Assembly (NCBI GenBank): GCA_024231855.1
Contig: JAAEQD010000345.1
Coordinates: 1 to 64,000, forward strand
Direction: 5' to 3'
Length of the DNA stretch: 64,000 bases
From: Candidatus Zixiibacteriota bacterium
GTDB taxonomy: Bacteria; Zixibacteria; MSB-5A5; UBA10806; 4484-95
The first letter of the stretch is position 1, and each line of letters starts with the position of its first letter. The notes beneath the pieces are model-generated. The model saw only the letters and a list, made by a program, of their open reading frames with translations. It did not search any database and was not told where the DNA came from. The position numbers were made by a program, and so were the translations under genes. Shown piece after piece: positions 17,500 through 25,728 of this stretch.

Positions 17500-18363
17500 T
17501 TATCGTTTTACTCCTACGACAACACGTTGGATACCGGCTAAATCATCAATGATATTTATTTCGGAATTCGGTAAGCATGAATGAATAATGCTTACTACCT
17601 TATCAGCCTGACCGAATCCGACCTCAAAACAAATAATGCCTTTCGGATTGAGCGCGGTTGTCGCTCTTCGTGAAATCGATTTAAAAAAAGTAAATTGATC
17701 ACCCCTCGCTACCAACGCAACCTTCGGTTCATAATACCTGACCTCGGGTTGAAGATCGTTATAATCGCTATTGTCGACATAGGGCGGATTCGAAACTATC
17801 GCGTCGAATTTACCGCAGTCGCGCCAGAACCGCGATTGCAAACAGTCGGCACAAACGAACTCTATTTTACCGTTAACGTAGTTAAGCGAGGCATTGGCTC
17901 TGGCCAAGTCTAATGAATCGGCGGAAACATCTACGGTTGTTACGGATACATCTTCGACATTGGCGGCTATGGCGATCGCGATATTGCCCGAACCCGTGCC
18001 GATATCAAGCAACCGAGGAGACTTCATCGGTTTAATCAGTTCGACCAGGTTTTCCACCAATACTTCTGTTTCCGGGCGCGGGATCAACGCCCTCTCATCG
18101 ACCTTTAACTTGACATTATAAAATTCAACTTCGCCGATTAAATACTGTACCGGCACGTGAAGGCATCGTTTTTCCAATAACCGATCATATTGCTTGATTT
18201 TTTCATCGGCTATGATTTCATCGGATGATAATTGCAGATCGGAGGAGGTTTTGTTCAGAATGTATTGAAGGATTAACCGGGAGGAAATTTCGGCGTCATC
18301 AATACCGGCGGTCTTCAATCTGACCAGACCCCGGCTGATAAGTTCAGCGACAGAAACGGGCAT
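17500..18363 (-). CDS. prmC: Peptide chain release factor N5-glutamine methyltransferase
   Basis: 287 aa, full family length. It has the HemK/PrmC N-terminal helical domain, the SAM loop LLDIGTGSGNIAIAIA and the catalytic NPPY motif (DAIVSNPPYVDN). It methylates the Gln of the GGQ loop in release factors; prfA lies 3.7 kb upstream on the same strand. Normally prfA and prmC are adjacent, but here tldD, tldE, a barrel gene and a 74-aa Tat-peptide gene lie between them. The start ATG follows the upstream stop codon TAG by 2 nt, so translation is likely coupled. Confidence 0.92.
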   Translation of the reverse strand: MPVSVAELISRGLVRLKTAGIDDAEISSRLILQYILNKTSSDLQLSSDEIIADEKIKQYDRLLEKRCLHVPVQYLIGEVEFYNVKLKVDERALIPRPETEVLVENLVELIKPMKSPRLLDIGTGSGNIAIAIAANVEDVSVTTVDVSADSLDLARANASLNYVNGKIEFVCADCLQSRFWRDCGKFDAIVSNPPYVDNSDYNDLQPEVRYYEPKVALVARGDQFTFFKSISRRATTALNPKGIICFEVGFGQADKVVSIIHSCLPNSEINIIDDLAGIQRVVVGVKR

Positions 18364-18365
18364 GG

Positions 18366-18590
18366 CTAGCGGTCAAGACCGAACGGATCTTTACCGCGAG
18401 GACCTCTATCGAACAAAGCCAGGCTCGATTCCGTACAACCTCCCCGAGGGTAAACGAAACCTGGATTGACGCCCCCGCGAGAAACGTTTATCGATTTCGA
18501 GGCTATTTGCCCGGCTTCGGCGCCAGACAAGCCGACCGCCAGGCCAACGCCAATCAGTCCGGTCGCTTTTATAAAGTCACGTCTTTTCAA
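18366..18590 (-). CDS. Small Tat-signal secreted protein of unknown function (74 aa)
   Basis: I do not recognise this gene. It opens with a textbook twin-arginine signal: KRRDFIK, a hydrophobic stretch (ATGLIGVGLAVGLSG) and a probable cleavage after AEA. The mature part would be only about 47 residues, rich in Gly, Arg and Pro with one Cys (GFVYPRGGCTESSL) and ending RGPRGKDPFGLDR. Its ATG overlaps the stop of the beta-barrel gene (ATGA), and prmC follows by 2 nt, so it is embedded in a tight operon with tldD and tldE. It could be a small cofactor-binding protein or a peptide handled by TldD/TldE; neither is shown. Confidence 0.65.
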   Translation of the reverse strand: MKRRDFIKATGLIGVGLAVGLSGAEAGQIASKSINVSRGGVNPGFVYPRGGCTESSLALFDRGPRGKDPFGLDR

Positions 18591-19174
18591 ATTTTAATCC
18601 TATAACTGAGACCCGCCTGAAGGGCTGACCCATCAAAACGATAGTCTCTTTCCTCTATTATGAAACGAGCCGTTTGGAATCTATATAGTAACTCTAACCC
18701 GATTGATTCCTGAAGCGCTATATCCAGCCCGACAACGCCATACAGACCAAAACCACCGTCGCTTTCCCCTTCGGCCTCGGATAAACTGCCGCCGCCGGTA
18801 CCCACGCCAAATACCAGGTAATTGCCGCCCGAATCAGTTAAGCCATGGTTAATTCGGAAATCGAGATAGAAGCTATACATTCGAATATCTTCTTCGAAAA
18901 AGGCGTATGGCTCAATCTGTCGACTAAGATATTCAAAACTCGGACCGATCGAAAAAAGATCAGATACAAAATACTCCATTGATACTCTGAAAGCCATGCT
19001 GTCATAAATATCATAAGTAGCATCGCGATTGGTGAATTTAATATTGCCGGCCGGAATATATGATAAACCAAGCCTGGTCGTAATCTGTCCTTTGGAATTA
19101 TCCTGACCGGTATTGTTGGCCGAAACCTTAACAGGAATCATCAATAAAACGACCAATAAAATTCTTACAATCAT
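18587..19174 (-). CDS. Outer-membrane beta-barrel protein
   Basis: 195 aa. A cleavable signal (MIVRILLVVLLMIPVKVSA) is followed by alternating amphipathic strands (TTRLGLSYIPAGNIKF, VSMEYFVSDLFSIGPSFEYL, YGVVGLDIALQESIGLELLYRF) and a C-terminus ending LSYRIKI, like OmpA/OprF-type 8-strand barrels (outer membrane protein beta-barrel domain). It overlaps tldE and the Tat-peptide gene by 4 nt on both sides, so all three are probably translated together. A role in peptide export or envelope anchoring is speculation. Confidence 0.75.
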   Translation of the reverse strand: MIVRILLVVLLMIPVKVSANNTGQDNSKGQITTRLGLSYIPAGNIKFTNRDATYDIYDSMAFRVSMEYFVSDLFSIGPSFEYLSRQIEPYAFFEEDIRMYSFYLDFRINHGLTDSGGNYLVFGVGTGGGSLSEAEGESDGGFGLYGVVGLDIALQESIGLELLYRFQTARFIIEERDYRFDGSALQAGLSYRIKI

Positions 19175-20496
19175 TCTGCCGATACAAAGTTGAAGTTATT
19201 TATTTTCATCGCCGGAACATACATCATTACGCCATACTTGTAAACAAGCCTTCTCTCTTCAGAAAGGACTTCGGCGCTATTGAATGCTTCCAGCATCGAT
19301 TGATTGATTCGCATATCAGCCACCGGTGAGACTTTATTGCCATTTTCAATCAAGAATGTACCGTCACGAGTGGTGCCGGTAACCAGGGTGCGGATCGGGT
19401 TGATGAAGTTGACATACCAGAAATGGGCAATATAGATAGCTCGTTCGGTAGAAGAGATTATTTCGTCCAGCGGTATCGTCCCCGGATTCATAACCATCGC
19501 TTTTGGGTAAGGTCCAAAACTATTATCGGGGGCCAGGGCATTGCCGGTCGATTCGGTATCATTCAAGGCGGCGAAATAACTGTTATAAACCAGGCCTTTG
19601 GCGATGCCATTTTCGATAATTCGCACTTTTCGACGCGGTACGCCTTCATAATCAAACGGTATATATCTCATTTGTGAATGAAAGGGGTCCTCGGTGATTG
19701 TGATATTATCGCCCATTATCTTTTCACCCATTTTACCGGCCATAAAATTCGGCCGTGAAACTTTACCTTTGCCGCCAAACCCCAAAAAGCCCAAAAACAA
19801 AAGGAAATCGGCAACCGCTTCAGGATCGAGAATTACCGTGTAAGGACCGGGCTCTAAAGATAATGGTTCTACCGATCTGGCCGCTTTAGTTACGGCCCGG
19901 TCCGCTATCGCTTTAAAATCGATCTCATCGACATCACGTGTATGGGTTTGAGCGAATCCCGCCCGCCCGGCGCTATCGCTTAAAGTAATCGACAACCTGG
20001 CCTCGGCAACCTTACCTTGTTGACGGGTTCCCAGACTGTTGGCCACGGCCAGTTCCGTTTGCGAGGTCTGGAACATTCCGGCCGTTTCGAGGCTGTCTTT
20101 TCCGGCGATATCAACAATAGTCTTAATGGCGTTAGCCCTGTCAAAAGCCGAATAGTCGGCGGTTGATTTTATGAAACCGGTCGATTCAGGAGCACCCGAC
20201 GATTTAACCAGAGACGAGAATTGTGGATCATCATGCTGCTGAGAACATATTTCAACTGCTTTTTTCACAAGATTATCAACGGCTTCCTGTGAAAGATTGT
20301 TCGTTTTAGCGATACCAATTTTCTGGCCGATAATGGCCCTGCACCAGACCGTATGGTCGGTGCGGCCAATGTTACCGTTGATTTTATTTTCGGCGAATCG
20401 CGTTAGATAGAATTCCTCGCTTTCGCAAACGAGTTCGGTTTGATCGGCGGAGGATTTATTCAGGCTTTTGTCCAATATTTCGAGCGCTTTAGACAT
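19171..20496 (-). CDS. TldE/PmbA-family subunit of the TldD-TldE metalloprotease
   Basis: 441 aa from ATG 20496. The track ORF runs upstream to 20607, but ATG 20496 follows TAGGTG and overlaps the tldD stop as TGATG. Family features are the N-terminal YLTRFAENKINGNIGRTDHTVWCRAIIGQ, the DPEAVADFLLFLGFLGFGGKGK region and the C-terminal LVTGTTRDGTFLIENG. TldE lacks the zinc HExxxH motif and pairs with TldD, which fits: I see no HExxxH here. Together the pair forms a chamber that degrades unfolded peptides and matures peptides such as microcin B17. Confidence 0.9.
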   Translation of the reverse strand: MSKALEILDKSLNKSSADQTELVCESEEFYLTRFAENKINGNIGRTDHTVWCRAIIGQKIGIAKTNNLSQEAVDNLVKKAVEICSQQHDDPQFSSLVKSSGAPESTGFIKSTADYSAFDRANAIKTIVDIAGKDSLETAGMFQTSQTELAVANSLGTRQQGKVAEARLSITLSDSAGRAGFAQTHTRDVDEIDFKAIADRAVTKAARSVEPLSLEPGPYTVILDPEAVADFLLFLGFLGFGGKGKVSRPNFMAGKMGEKIMGDNITITEDPFHSQMRYIPFDYEGVPRRKVRIIENGIAKGLVYNSYFAALNDTESTGNALAPDNSFGPYPKAMVMNPGTIPLDEIISSTERAIYIAHFWYVNFINPIRTLVTGTTRDGTFLIENGNKVSPVADMRINQSMLEAFNSAEVLSEERRLVYKYGVMMYVPAMKINNFNFVSAE

Positions 20497-21941
20497 CAAA
20501 CACCTACCTTCACCTGTCTGAATCTCGCCGGCGCGGCGCCTTGACCCACACGGCCATTCTGAGCCGGTTGGCCTTTGCCGCAATTGGGAGTCCCCCAGAG
20601 ACGCCAAAGCGACTCATTGCCGATACCATCGCAGGAATTCCAGAATTCGATCGTGTTACTCGCGTAAGTGGGATTTTTAATCAGTTTACCCAATTTACCG
20701 CCTTTTATCTCACGGCCTAACTCGCAACCAAAATGGAAGCTCTCGCGGGTGTCATCGATTGACCAGGATGATGTAGTCTCCATCAGAATGCCATCATCGA
20801 TACCGGAAATCAAATCTTCCAGAGTCTTGTCGCCGGGTTGAAGAATTGTATTGGTCATGCGACAGATCGGCATATTACCCCAGCCATCGGCCCTGTTCGC
20901 GCCGGTAGATGCTTTGCCGATACGGGCCGCGGTCTCCCTGGATGAAAGGTAATTGACCAGGACGCCGTCCTTGATCAAATATTCTCGATTGGCGGCTACG
21001 CCATCATCATCAAAACCGAAAGTGCCCAGGCCATGAGGCGCGGTGGAATCGGCGGTGACATTTATTATATCCGAGCCATATTTAAGATTATCAAGCATAT
21101 CCGGTATCGCGAAACTCGTACCAGAGAAATTGCGCTCGACACCGAATACGCGATCCAATTCCAGGGGATGACCAATTGATTCGTGTATCACCAGCGACAT
21201 ATGCGAGCCATCCAGAATAATATCGGTAGTTTTCTCCGGGCATGGTTCGGCATCCAGTAGAGCCGCCGCCTCTTCGCATATAATCGGGATGTTATTTTCG
21301 AAATCGATATGATCCAGAAACTCATAGCCCCGAGTCTCGAATTGGCCTTCGTTGGCCGGATAGCTTCTGGAGGCTCTGTCACGATGTGACCGCATGGCGG
21401 CAACGCTAATACCGGCGCCACTATGATAGATAGTCTGCTCGATCTCGGAACCTTCAGAGTTAACGAATCCTTTATAAATCTTCCTAAAATCGAGATATCC
21501 GCTTCGAGACCTGATACCCTCATGTTTGCCCATCAGCTCATCCAGGTGAGCCAGAAACGCGAGTTTTTCGGTAAGAGAAATCTGGAATGGATCGGTTTTG
21601 ATTTTCGTCTTAAACGAATCCTTAACTTGAGGATTGGCCGCAAGCTCTATCGGTATTTTCTGCAATAATGCCGAAGCTTTTCCGATGTTAATTGCTTTCC
21701 GAACGATGCGATCTATTTCTGTTACATCCGTATTCGCGGAACTGCAGAAACCCCAGGCGCCATCGACAATAACTCGGATACCAAATCCCCTGTCGATACT
21801 GTGACTGACGTCCTCCGGGGCGCCATCCGAATACGATAACTCCTCGGATTCGGTATGAACGTAACGGAAGTCGGCATAAGTCGCGCCGGCGCTAATCGCT
21901 TTTTCCATGGCGAGTACACCCGCAATTTTAAAATCTTTCAT
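20496..21941 (-). CDS. tldD: Metalloprotease TldD
   Basis: 481 aa from ATG 21941 (MKDFKIAGVLAMEKAISAGA), the family-typical N-terminus. The zinc site is HESIGHPLELD in the middle of the chain, with further conserved GTFGFDDDGVAA and CRMTNTILQPGDKTLEDLI. The catalytic motif HExxxH is intact. It stops 1 nt into the tldE ATG, so the two subunits are translationally coupled. The promoter lies directly upstream and no SD is visible. Confidence 0.92.
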   Translation of the reverse strand: MKDFKIAGVLAMEKAISAGATYADFRYVHTESEELSYSDGAPEDVSHSIDRGFGIRVIVDGAWGFCSSANTDVTEIDRIVRKAINIGKASALLQKIPIELAANPQVKDSFKTKIKTDPFQISLTEKLAFLAHLDELMGKHEGIRSRSGYLDFRKIYKGFVNSEGSEIEQTIYHSGAGISVAAMRSHRDRASRSYPANEGQFETRGYEFLDHIDFENNIPIICEEAAALLDAEPCPEKTTDIILDGSHMSLVIHESIGHPLELDRVFGVERNFSGTSFAIPDMLDNLKYGSDIINVTADSTAPHGLGTFGFDDDGVAANREYLIKDGVLVNYLSSRETAARIGKASTGANRADGWGNMPICRMTNTILQPGDKTLEDLISGIDDGILMETTSSWSIDDTRESFHFGCELGREIKGGKLGKLIKNPTYASNTIEFWNSCDGIGNESLWRLWGTPNCGKGQPAQNGRVGQGAAPARFRQVKVGV

Positions 21942-21951
21942 AATAAACAGA

Positions 21952-21980
21952 ATATTATAATTTAAATTTAAAACAGTCAA
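21952..21980 (-). promoter_or_regulatory. Promoter of the tldD operon
   Basis: TTGACT (21980-21975) is followed after 15 nt by TATAAT (21959-21954), or after 17 nt by TAATAT (21957-21952). ATG begins at 21941. Either -10 leaves almost no leader, and no SD precedes tldD. Confidence 0.5.
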
Positions 21981-22024
21981 CAATAATTATCAAAAACTAT
22001 TGTTGATAGTAATTCGATATTCAA

Positions 22025-23122
22025 TCAGGCTTTGGTTTTACTCTCTTCGGCCAGGGCGACTTTTTTCTCAAAAGCGAAATTCTTGGCGGCGTTGATTAAT
22101 TCATCAAGTTGACCGTTTAAAACACCATCGAGATTATAAAGAGTCAGACCAATACGATGATCGGTCACCCTGTTTTGGGGGAAATTATAGGTTTTTATCT
22201 TTTCAGACCGGTCCCCGGAACCAACTATTGATTTCCGGGACTTGGAGATTTTCGAGTTATGTTCATCGGTAATTCTATCGAGAAGTCGAGCACGCAAAAC
22301 TTTGAAAGCCTTGGCTTTATTTTTATGTTGAGATTTTTCATCCTGGCAAGTAACCACCGTATTGGTTGGCAGATGAGTTATTCGCACCGCCGAATCGGTA
22401 GTATTTACCGATTGACCTCCCGGCCCGGATGAACGGAAGACATCTATTTTCAAATCGTTGGGATCGACTTTCAGATCGATATCCCCGGCTTCAGGCAAAA
22501 CAGCCACCGATGCCGCCGATGTATGGAGACGTCCCGATGTCTCGGTTACCGGCACTCGCTGTACCCGATGGATGCCGGATTCATACTTCAAATCGCCATA
22601 AATATCGACACCTTCAACCGAGAATGTTATCTCTTTGAACCCGCCTATCCCAGTATCACTGGAGTTCATGACATCGAGTTTCCAGCCCTGTGTTTCGACA
22701 TATTTCGAGTACATACGGTAAAGGTCGGCCACGAATAAGGCGGCTTCCTCGCCGCCGGTACCGGCCCGTATCTCGATTATGACGTTTTTGACGTCTTCGG
22801 GATCCTTGGGTACCAGCCTGGATTTCAACCTGGTTTCGAGTAACAGCAGCTTCTCCTGAAGTTCGGGCAATTCCTCATTAGCCAACTCGGCCAGTTCGCC
22901 TTCCGGGTCTTCTTTAATTAAAAGCTCATTATCGCTAATACTTTTCAGGATTTTAAAATATTCTCTGCCTGTTTTCAGAGTTTCTTCTATTTCGGCTCGC
23001 TGTTTGGCAGTCGTTCGGTAGAGCTTTTGATCGGAGAGCACCTTTGGATCGGACAGCATTTCATCGAGTTGCTCCAGCTTGGACTTTAATGGCGCTAACA
23101 ACTTTTCAAATGGAAATTCCAT
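22025..23122 (-). CDS. prfA: Peptide chain release factor 1
   Basis: 365 aa, full length. The GGQ loop is SSGPGGQSVNTTDSAVRITH, with the PrfA-type CQDEKSQHKNKAKA following. The N-terminal coiled domain (LEQLDEMLSDPKVLSD) and domain 2 (IEIRAGTGGEEAALFVADLYRMY) are present. It recognises UAA and UAG. ATG 23122 lies 2 nt after the DUF1385 gene stop codon TGA; the track start TTG 23128 overlaps that stop codon. The Gln of GGQ is the target of PrmC, encoded downstream in the same run. Confidence 0.93.
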   Translation of the reverse strand: MEFPFEKLLAPLKSKLEQLDEMLSDPKVLSDQKLYRTTAKQRAEIEETLKTGREYFKILKSISDNELLIKEDPEGELAELANEELPELQEKLLLLETRLKSRLVPKDPEDVKNVIIEIRAGTGGEEAALFVADLYRMYSKYVETQGWKLDVMNSSDTGIGGFKEITFSVEGVDIYGDLKYESGIHRVQRVPVTETSGRLHTSAASVAVLPEAGDIDLKVDPNDLKIDVFRSSGPGGQSVNTTDSAVRITHLPTNTVVTCQDEKSQHKNKAKAFKVLRARLLDRITDEHNSKISKSRKSIVGSGDRSEKIKTYNFPQNRVTDHRIGLTLYNLDGVLNGQLDELINAAKNFAFEKKVALAEESKTKA

Positions 23123-23124
23123 GG

Positions 23125-24141
23125 TCAAACTCTAACTTTCTCATTATACAGCTGCGTTCCTTCGATCGAGGCAATCAAAGATGTGATTCCCACTTCAAGT
23201 TGATCATCCTCCGGTTCGCGGGTAGTAATTTTCTGAAGCCATAATCCGGGCGCGATAAAGAATTTCGTGAGCTTATTATTTCTTGTTTTACCGGAAAGCT
23301 TCAGAAGCTCGTAAGAAACCCCCGCAACTAAAGGCAGAAGTGAAAAATGTAGAGCGAACCTCTGCAGCAGAAACGGTTGATGGCCAAAGGTACTGGCGAA
23401 TATCGAATCGGAAACCGCGTAAGTAAGGATCGCCATTAACGCGACAATTAAAATAAAACTGGTGCCGCAACGAGGGTGAAGCGTGGTAAATTTCCGGGTA
23501 TTCTCGACTGTCAGAGGTAGATCCGCCTCGAAAGCGAATATCGTTTTATGTTCCGCGCCATGATAAGCGAAGATTCGCTTAATATCTTTTAGATATGAAA
23601 TCGCCTTTATATACATAACAAACATCACCATTCTGATAATTCCGGCTATCAAATTGAATCCCAGCGCTTCCTTATGCACATTTAGAAGCTGGGCGAATAA
23701 TAGCGGCAGGAAGAAAAATATTCCGATAGCCAGAGCCATTGACACGACAATCGTCCCCGCCAGAGCCAGGTTCATTTTCCGAGACACCGGGCTTGAGATA
23801 TCCGATGCATCGCTCTCTTCATCAGCGGCGGTTACCTCGGCGGAATAGTTCAACGTTTTGATGCCGATCACCAACATCTCAAAAAAGGAGACGATGCCCC
23901 TGAGTATCGGCTGACCCAGAAACTTGTGCCGCTTGGCCAGAGAGATATATGGCTCTGTACGGGTTGTAATTTCGCCGGAGGCCCGTCTGATTGAGGTTGA
24001 TATCCGATCAGGGGACCGCATCATAACACCCTCGATGACCGCCTGGCCGCCAACATTTTTATCTACCCAAAAGAATGGCAGACTTATGATTGCCAATAAT
24101 GATTTCAAACTAGGCCCAAATTGATACAAAAATAGCGGCAC
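23125..24141 (-). CDS. DUF1385 (YqhQ-like) membrane protein; start uncertain
   Basis: The protein carries the DUF1385 signature VGGQAVIEGVMMRSPD, AYHGAEHKTIFAFE and TLHPRCGTSFILIV, with about five membrane segments in the second half. Function is unknown, although the gene is often found between L31 and PrfA genes, as here. The annotated GTG at 24141 lies within the hairpin of the rpmE terminator, so the real start is probably a later in-frame TTG (for example 24108 or 24096), giving about 323-327 aa beginning near LLAIISLPFFWVDK. Confidence 0.85.
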   Translation of the reverse strand: MPLFLYQFGPSLKSLLAIISLPFFWVDKNVGGQAVIEGVMMRSPDRISTSIRRASGEITTRTEPYISLAKRHKFLGQPILRGIVSFFEMLVIGIKTLNYSAEVTAADEESDASDISSPVSRKMNLALAGTIVVSMALAIGIFFFLPLLFAQLLNVHKEALGFNLIAGIIRMVMFVMYIKAISYLKDIKRIFAYHGAEHKTIFAFEADLPLTVENTRKFTTLHPRCGTSFILIVALMAILTYAVSDSIFASTFGHQPFLLQRFALHFSLLPLVAGVSYELLKLSGKTRNNKLTKFFIAPGLWLQKITTREPEDDQLEVGITSLIASIEGTQLYNEKVRV

Positions 24142-24165
24142 CCCTTCAAGGGTTATAGTGCCGCT
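24134..24165 (-). terminator. Intrinsic terminator after rpmE
   Basis: On the minus strand AGCGGCAC and GTGCCGCT form a perfect 8-bp stem (extendable through CCCTT/AAGGG) followed by ATTTTTG. It starts 10 nt after the rpmE stop codon and overlaps the proposed GTG start of the DUF1385 gene. Confidence 0.75.
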
Positions 24166-24174
24166 GTAATTTTG

Positions 24175-24375
24175 CTACTTTGTTCCGTATTTCCGTTTAT
24201 AACGGTCTACCCGGCCGCCTGTATCCACCAGCTTCTGTTTGCCGGTGAAAAACGGGTGGCAGTTAGAACAAATCTCAACTGTCAAATCCTTTACCGTTGA
24301 GCGGGTTTCGATCACGTTGCCGCAGGCACAGGAAATTTTCGTCTCGTAGTATTTAGGATGTATTCCTTTTTTCAT
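24175..24375 (-). CDS. rpmE: 50S ribosomal protein L31, zinc-binding type
   Basis: 66 aa. The zinc ligands CxC and CxxC are intact (ISCACGNV and [10 protein letters not shown]), which marks the C+ form of L31. [20 protein letters not shown] is typical. Two ATGs are adjacent; GGGAGG is only 1 nt from the first and 4 nt from the second, so 24375 is preferred. CCGGAC/GTCCGG (24384-24389 and 24412-24417) could fold around the SD, hinting at a leader structure, but this is weak. Confidence 0.93.
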   Translation of the reverse strand: MKKGIHPKYYETKISCACGNVIETRSTVKDLTVEICSNCHPFFTGKQKLVDTGGRVDRYKRKYGTK

Positions 24376-24429
24376 CATTCCTCCCGGACGCCCTAATATA
24401 ATTGTTTTGTTGTCCGGCGCAAGACCATT

Positions 24430-25713
24430 TTAACGTAAAAGAACCATTTTTTCTGTTTCATTTGTTCCTGCCAAACGAGCAAAATAGATACCTGTTACCA
24501 CCTCCTGGCATCTCATATCCAGCCCGTTCCAGATTACACTGTTATATATCGAATGATCTGACCTTGAGCTTAACCGTTTTACCAATCGGCCGCCGATATC
24601 GAATATCTCGATTGTAATGGTATTCCCCGTTTTGCTCTCATAAGGTATCACCACAGATGAGTTAAAGGGGTTGGGATATGGCGTATTTAAGCTGCATTTA
24701 TAGGGGATTTCCGCTATTTCATCAATTGATGTACGGGTATCCAAAATGGCGATAGAGACCGGCCCGGAGCCGACATTATAGGTATCGATTATCTCGCCTT
24801 CAGAATTAAATTTCGAAACCGAATTAGCAATCTGTCCCACCGAATAGATATAATCAAGCGAATCGATGGCTATTCCATAAGAGCCCGTACCGACCAGGAT
24901 TGGATTATCATCGCCTCTTAACAGTACTCGATCCAGGGTATCGTAGCTGTACACATGCCCGTCATTGACCCAACCTCCGGCCGAAATAAAACCGATTCCG
25001 GCCGAGTTGATGGCGAATTTGACCGGAAAACCGCCGGTCGCCAGCGAATCGACCGCCATCATCTCCCAGGGATCGATAAAATATATCATGCCAAATACCG
25101 AGCTATAATTGCCGGTACAGATTACATTGATCAAGCCATCCGGGCCAACCTCGACAGCCTGAGGATTCTTGCTTACATTTACCCTGGCCAGTTCGGTACC
25201 GCTACTGGTTTCCAGAATGGAAACCGAACCCTGGCCATAGCTGAAATCGATCGGATTAAAGCCGGTATTGGTGACATAGAGGCGATCCCCCTGAGAGACA
25301 ATACCCTCGGGCGAAAGCCCTACCTCATAGGTGTCGATAACCGATCCCGCCGTTAAATCCACAGCGTAAACCGATGATGTAGCCAGGCCGGTGACATAGG
25401 CGAAACCGCCGGAAACCGCGACATTCCAGGGATTGCTGTTTAGCGGAAGTAGAATCTCCATATCTATTGAGTAGTCTGACGGGTCAATTACCATCAAACT
25501 GGCGGAAGTCGAATTGACCACATATAGCATTTCGCTATGGCAAATGACTTGATTAGGAACAGCTCCCAGAGTAACGATATGATTTTGAACCTGACCTGTC
25601 TCAAGATTTATTCTCGAAAGGGTTTCGGCGGAGCCGTTGATGACAAAAGCGCTATTCTGAGCCAAAGCCAAACTGGCGCCGATCAGTATGAATAGTAATA
25701 CAATTTTTTTCAT
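24430..25713 (-). CDS. Secreted YncE-like beta-propeller with T9SS sorting domain, probable B12-binding partner of the TonB receptor
   Basis: 427 aa. A type I signal (MKKIVLLFILIGASLALAQ, no lipobox Cys) precedes about seven YncE/NHL-like repeats (NLETGQVQNHIV, DPSDYSIDMEILLPLN, VDLTAGSVIDTYEVG, FNSEGEIIDTYNVGSGPVS). A C-terminal sorting domain runs from NTPYPNPFNSSVVIPY to EKMVLLR. The gene begins 15 nt after the TonB-receptor stop with GGACAGGAA as SD, so it shares that operon and its cobalamin riboswitch. In Bacteroides, BtuG is a surface beta-propeller lipoprotein that captures B12 for BtuB. By position and fold this is a good BtuG analogue, but B12 binding is inferred and direct homology is not shown. 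Confidence 0.78.
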   Translation of the reverse strand: MKKIVLLFILIGASLALAQNSAFVINGSAETLSRINLETGQVQNHIVTLGAVPNQVICHSEMLYVVNSTSASLMVIDPSDYSIDMEILLPLNSNPWNVAVSGGFAYVTGLATSSVYAVDLTAGSVIDTYEVGLSPEGIVSQGDRLYVTNTGFNPIDFSYGQGSVSILETSSGTELARVNVSKNPQAVEVGPDGLINVICTGNYSSVFGMIYFIDPWEMMAVDSLATGGFPVKFAINSAGIGFISAGGWVNDGHVYSYDTLDRVLLRGDDNPILVGTGSYGIAIDSLDYIYSVGQIANSVSKFNSEGEIIDTYNVGSGPVSIAILDTRTSIDEIAEIPYKCSLNTPYPNPFNSSVVIPYESKTGNTITIEIFDIGGRLVKRLSSRSDHSIYNSVIWNGLDMRCQEVVTGIYFARLAGTNETEKMVLLR

Positions 25714-25728
25714 TTCCTGTCCTTTATT

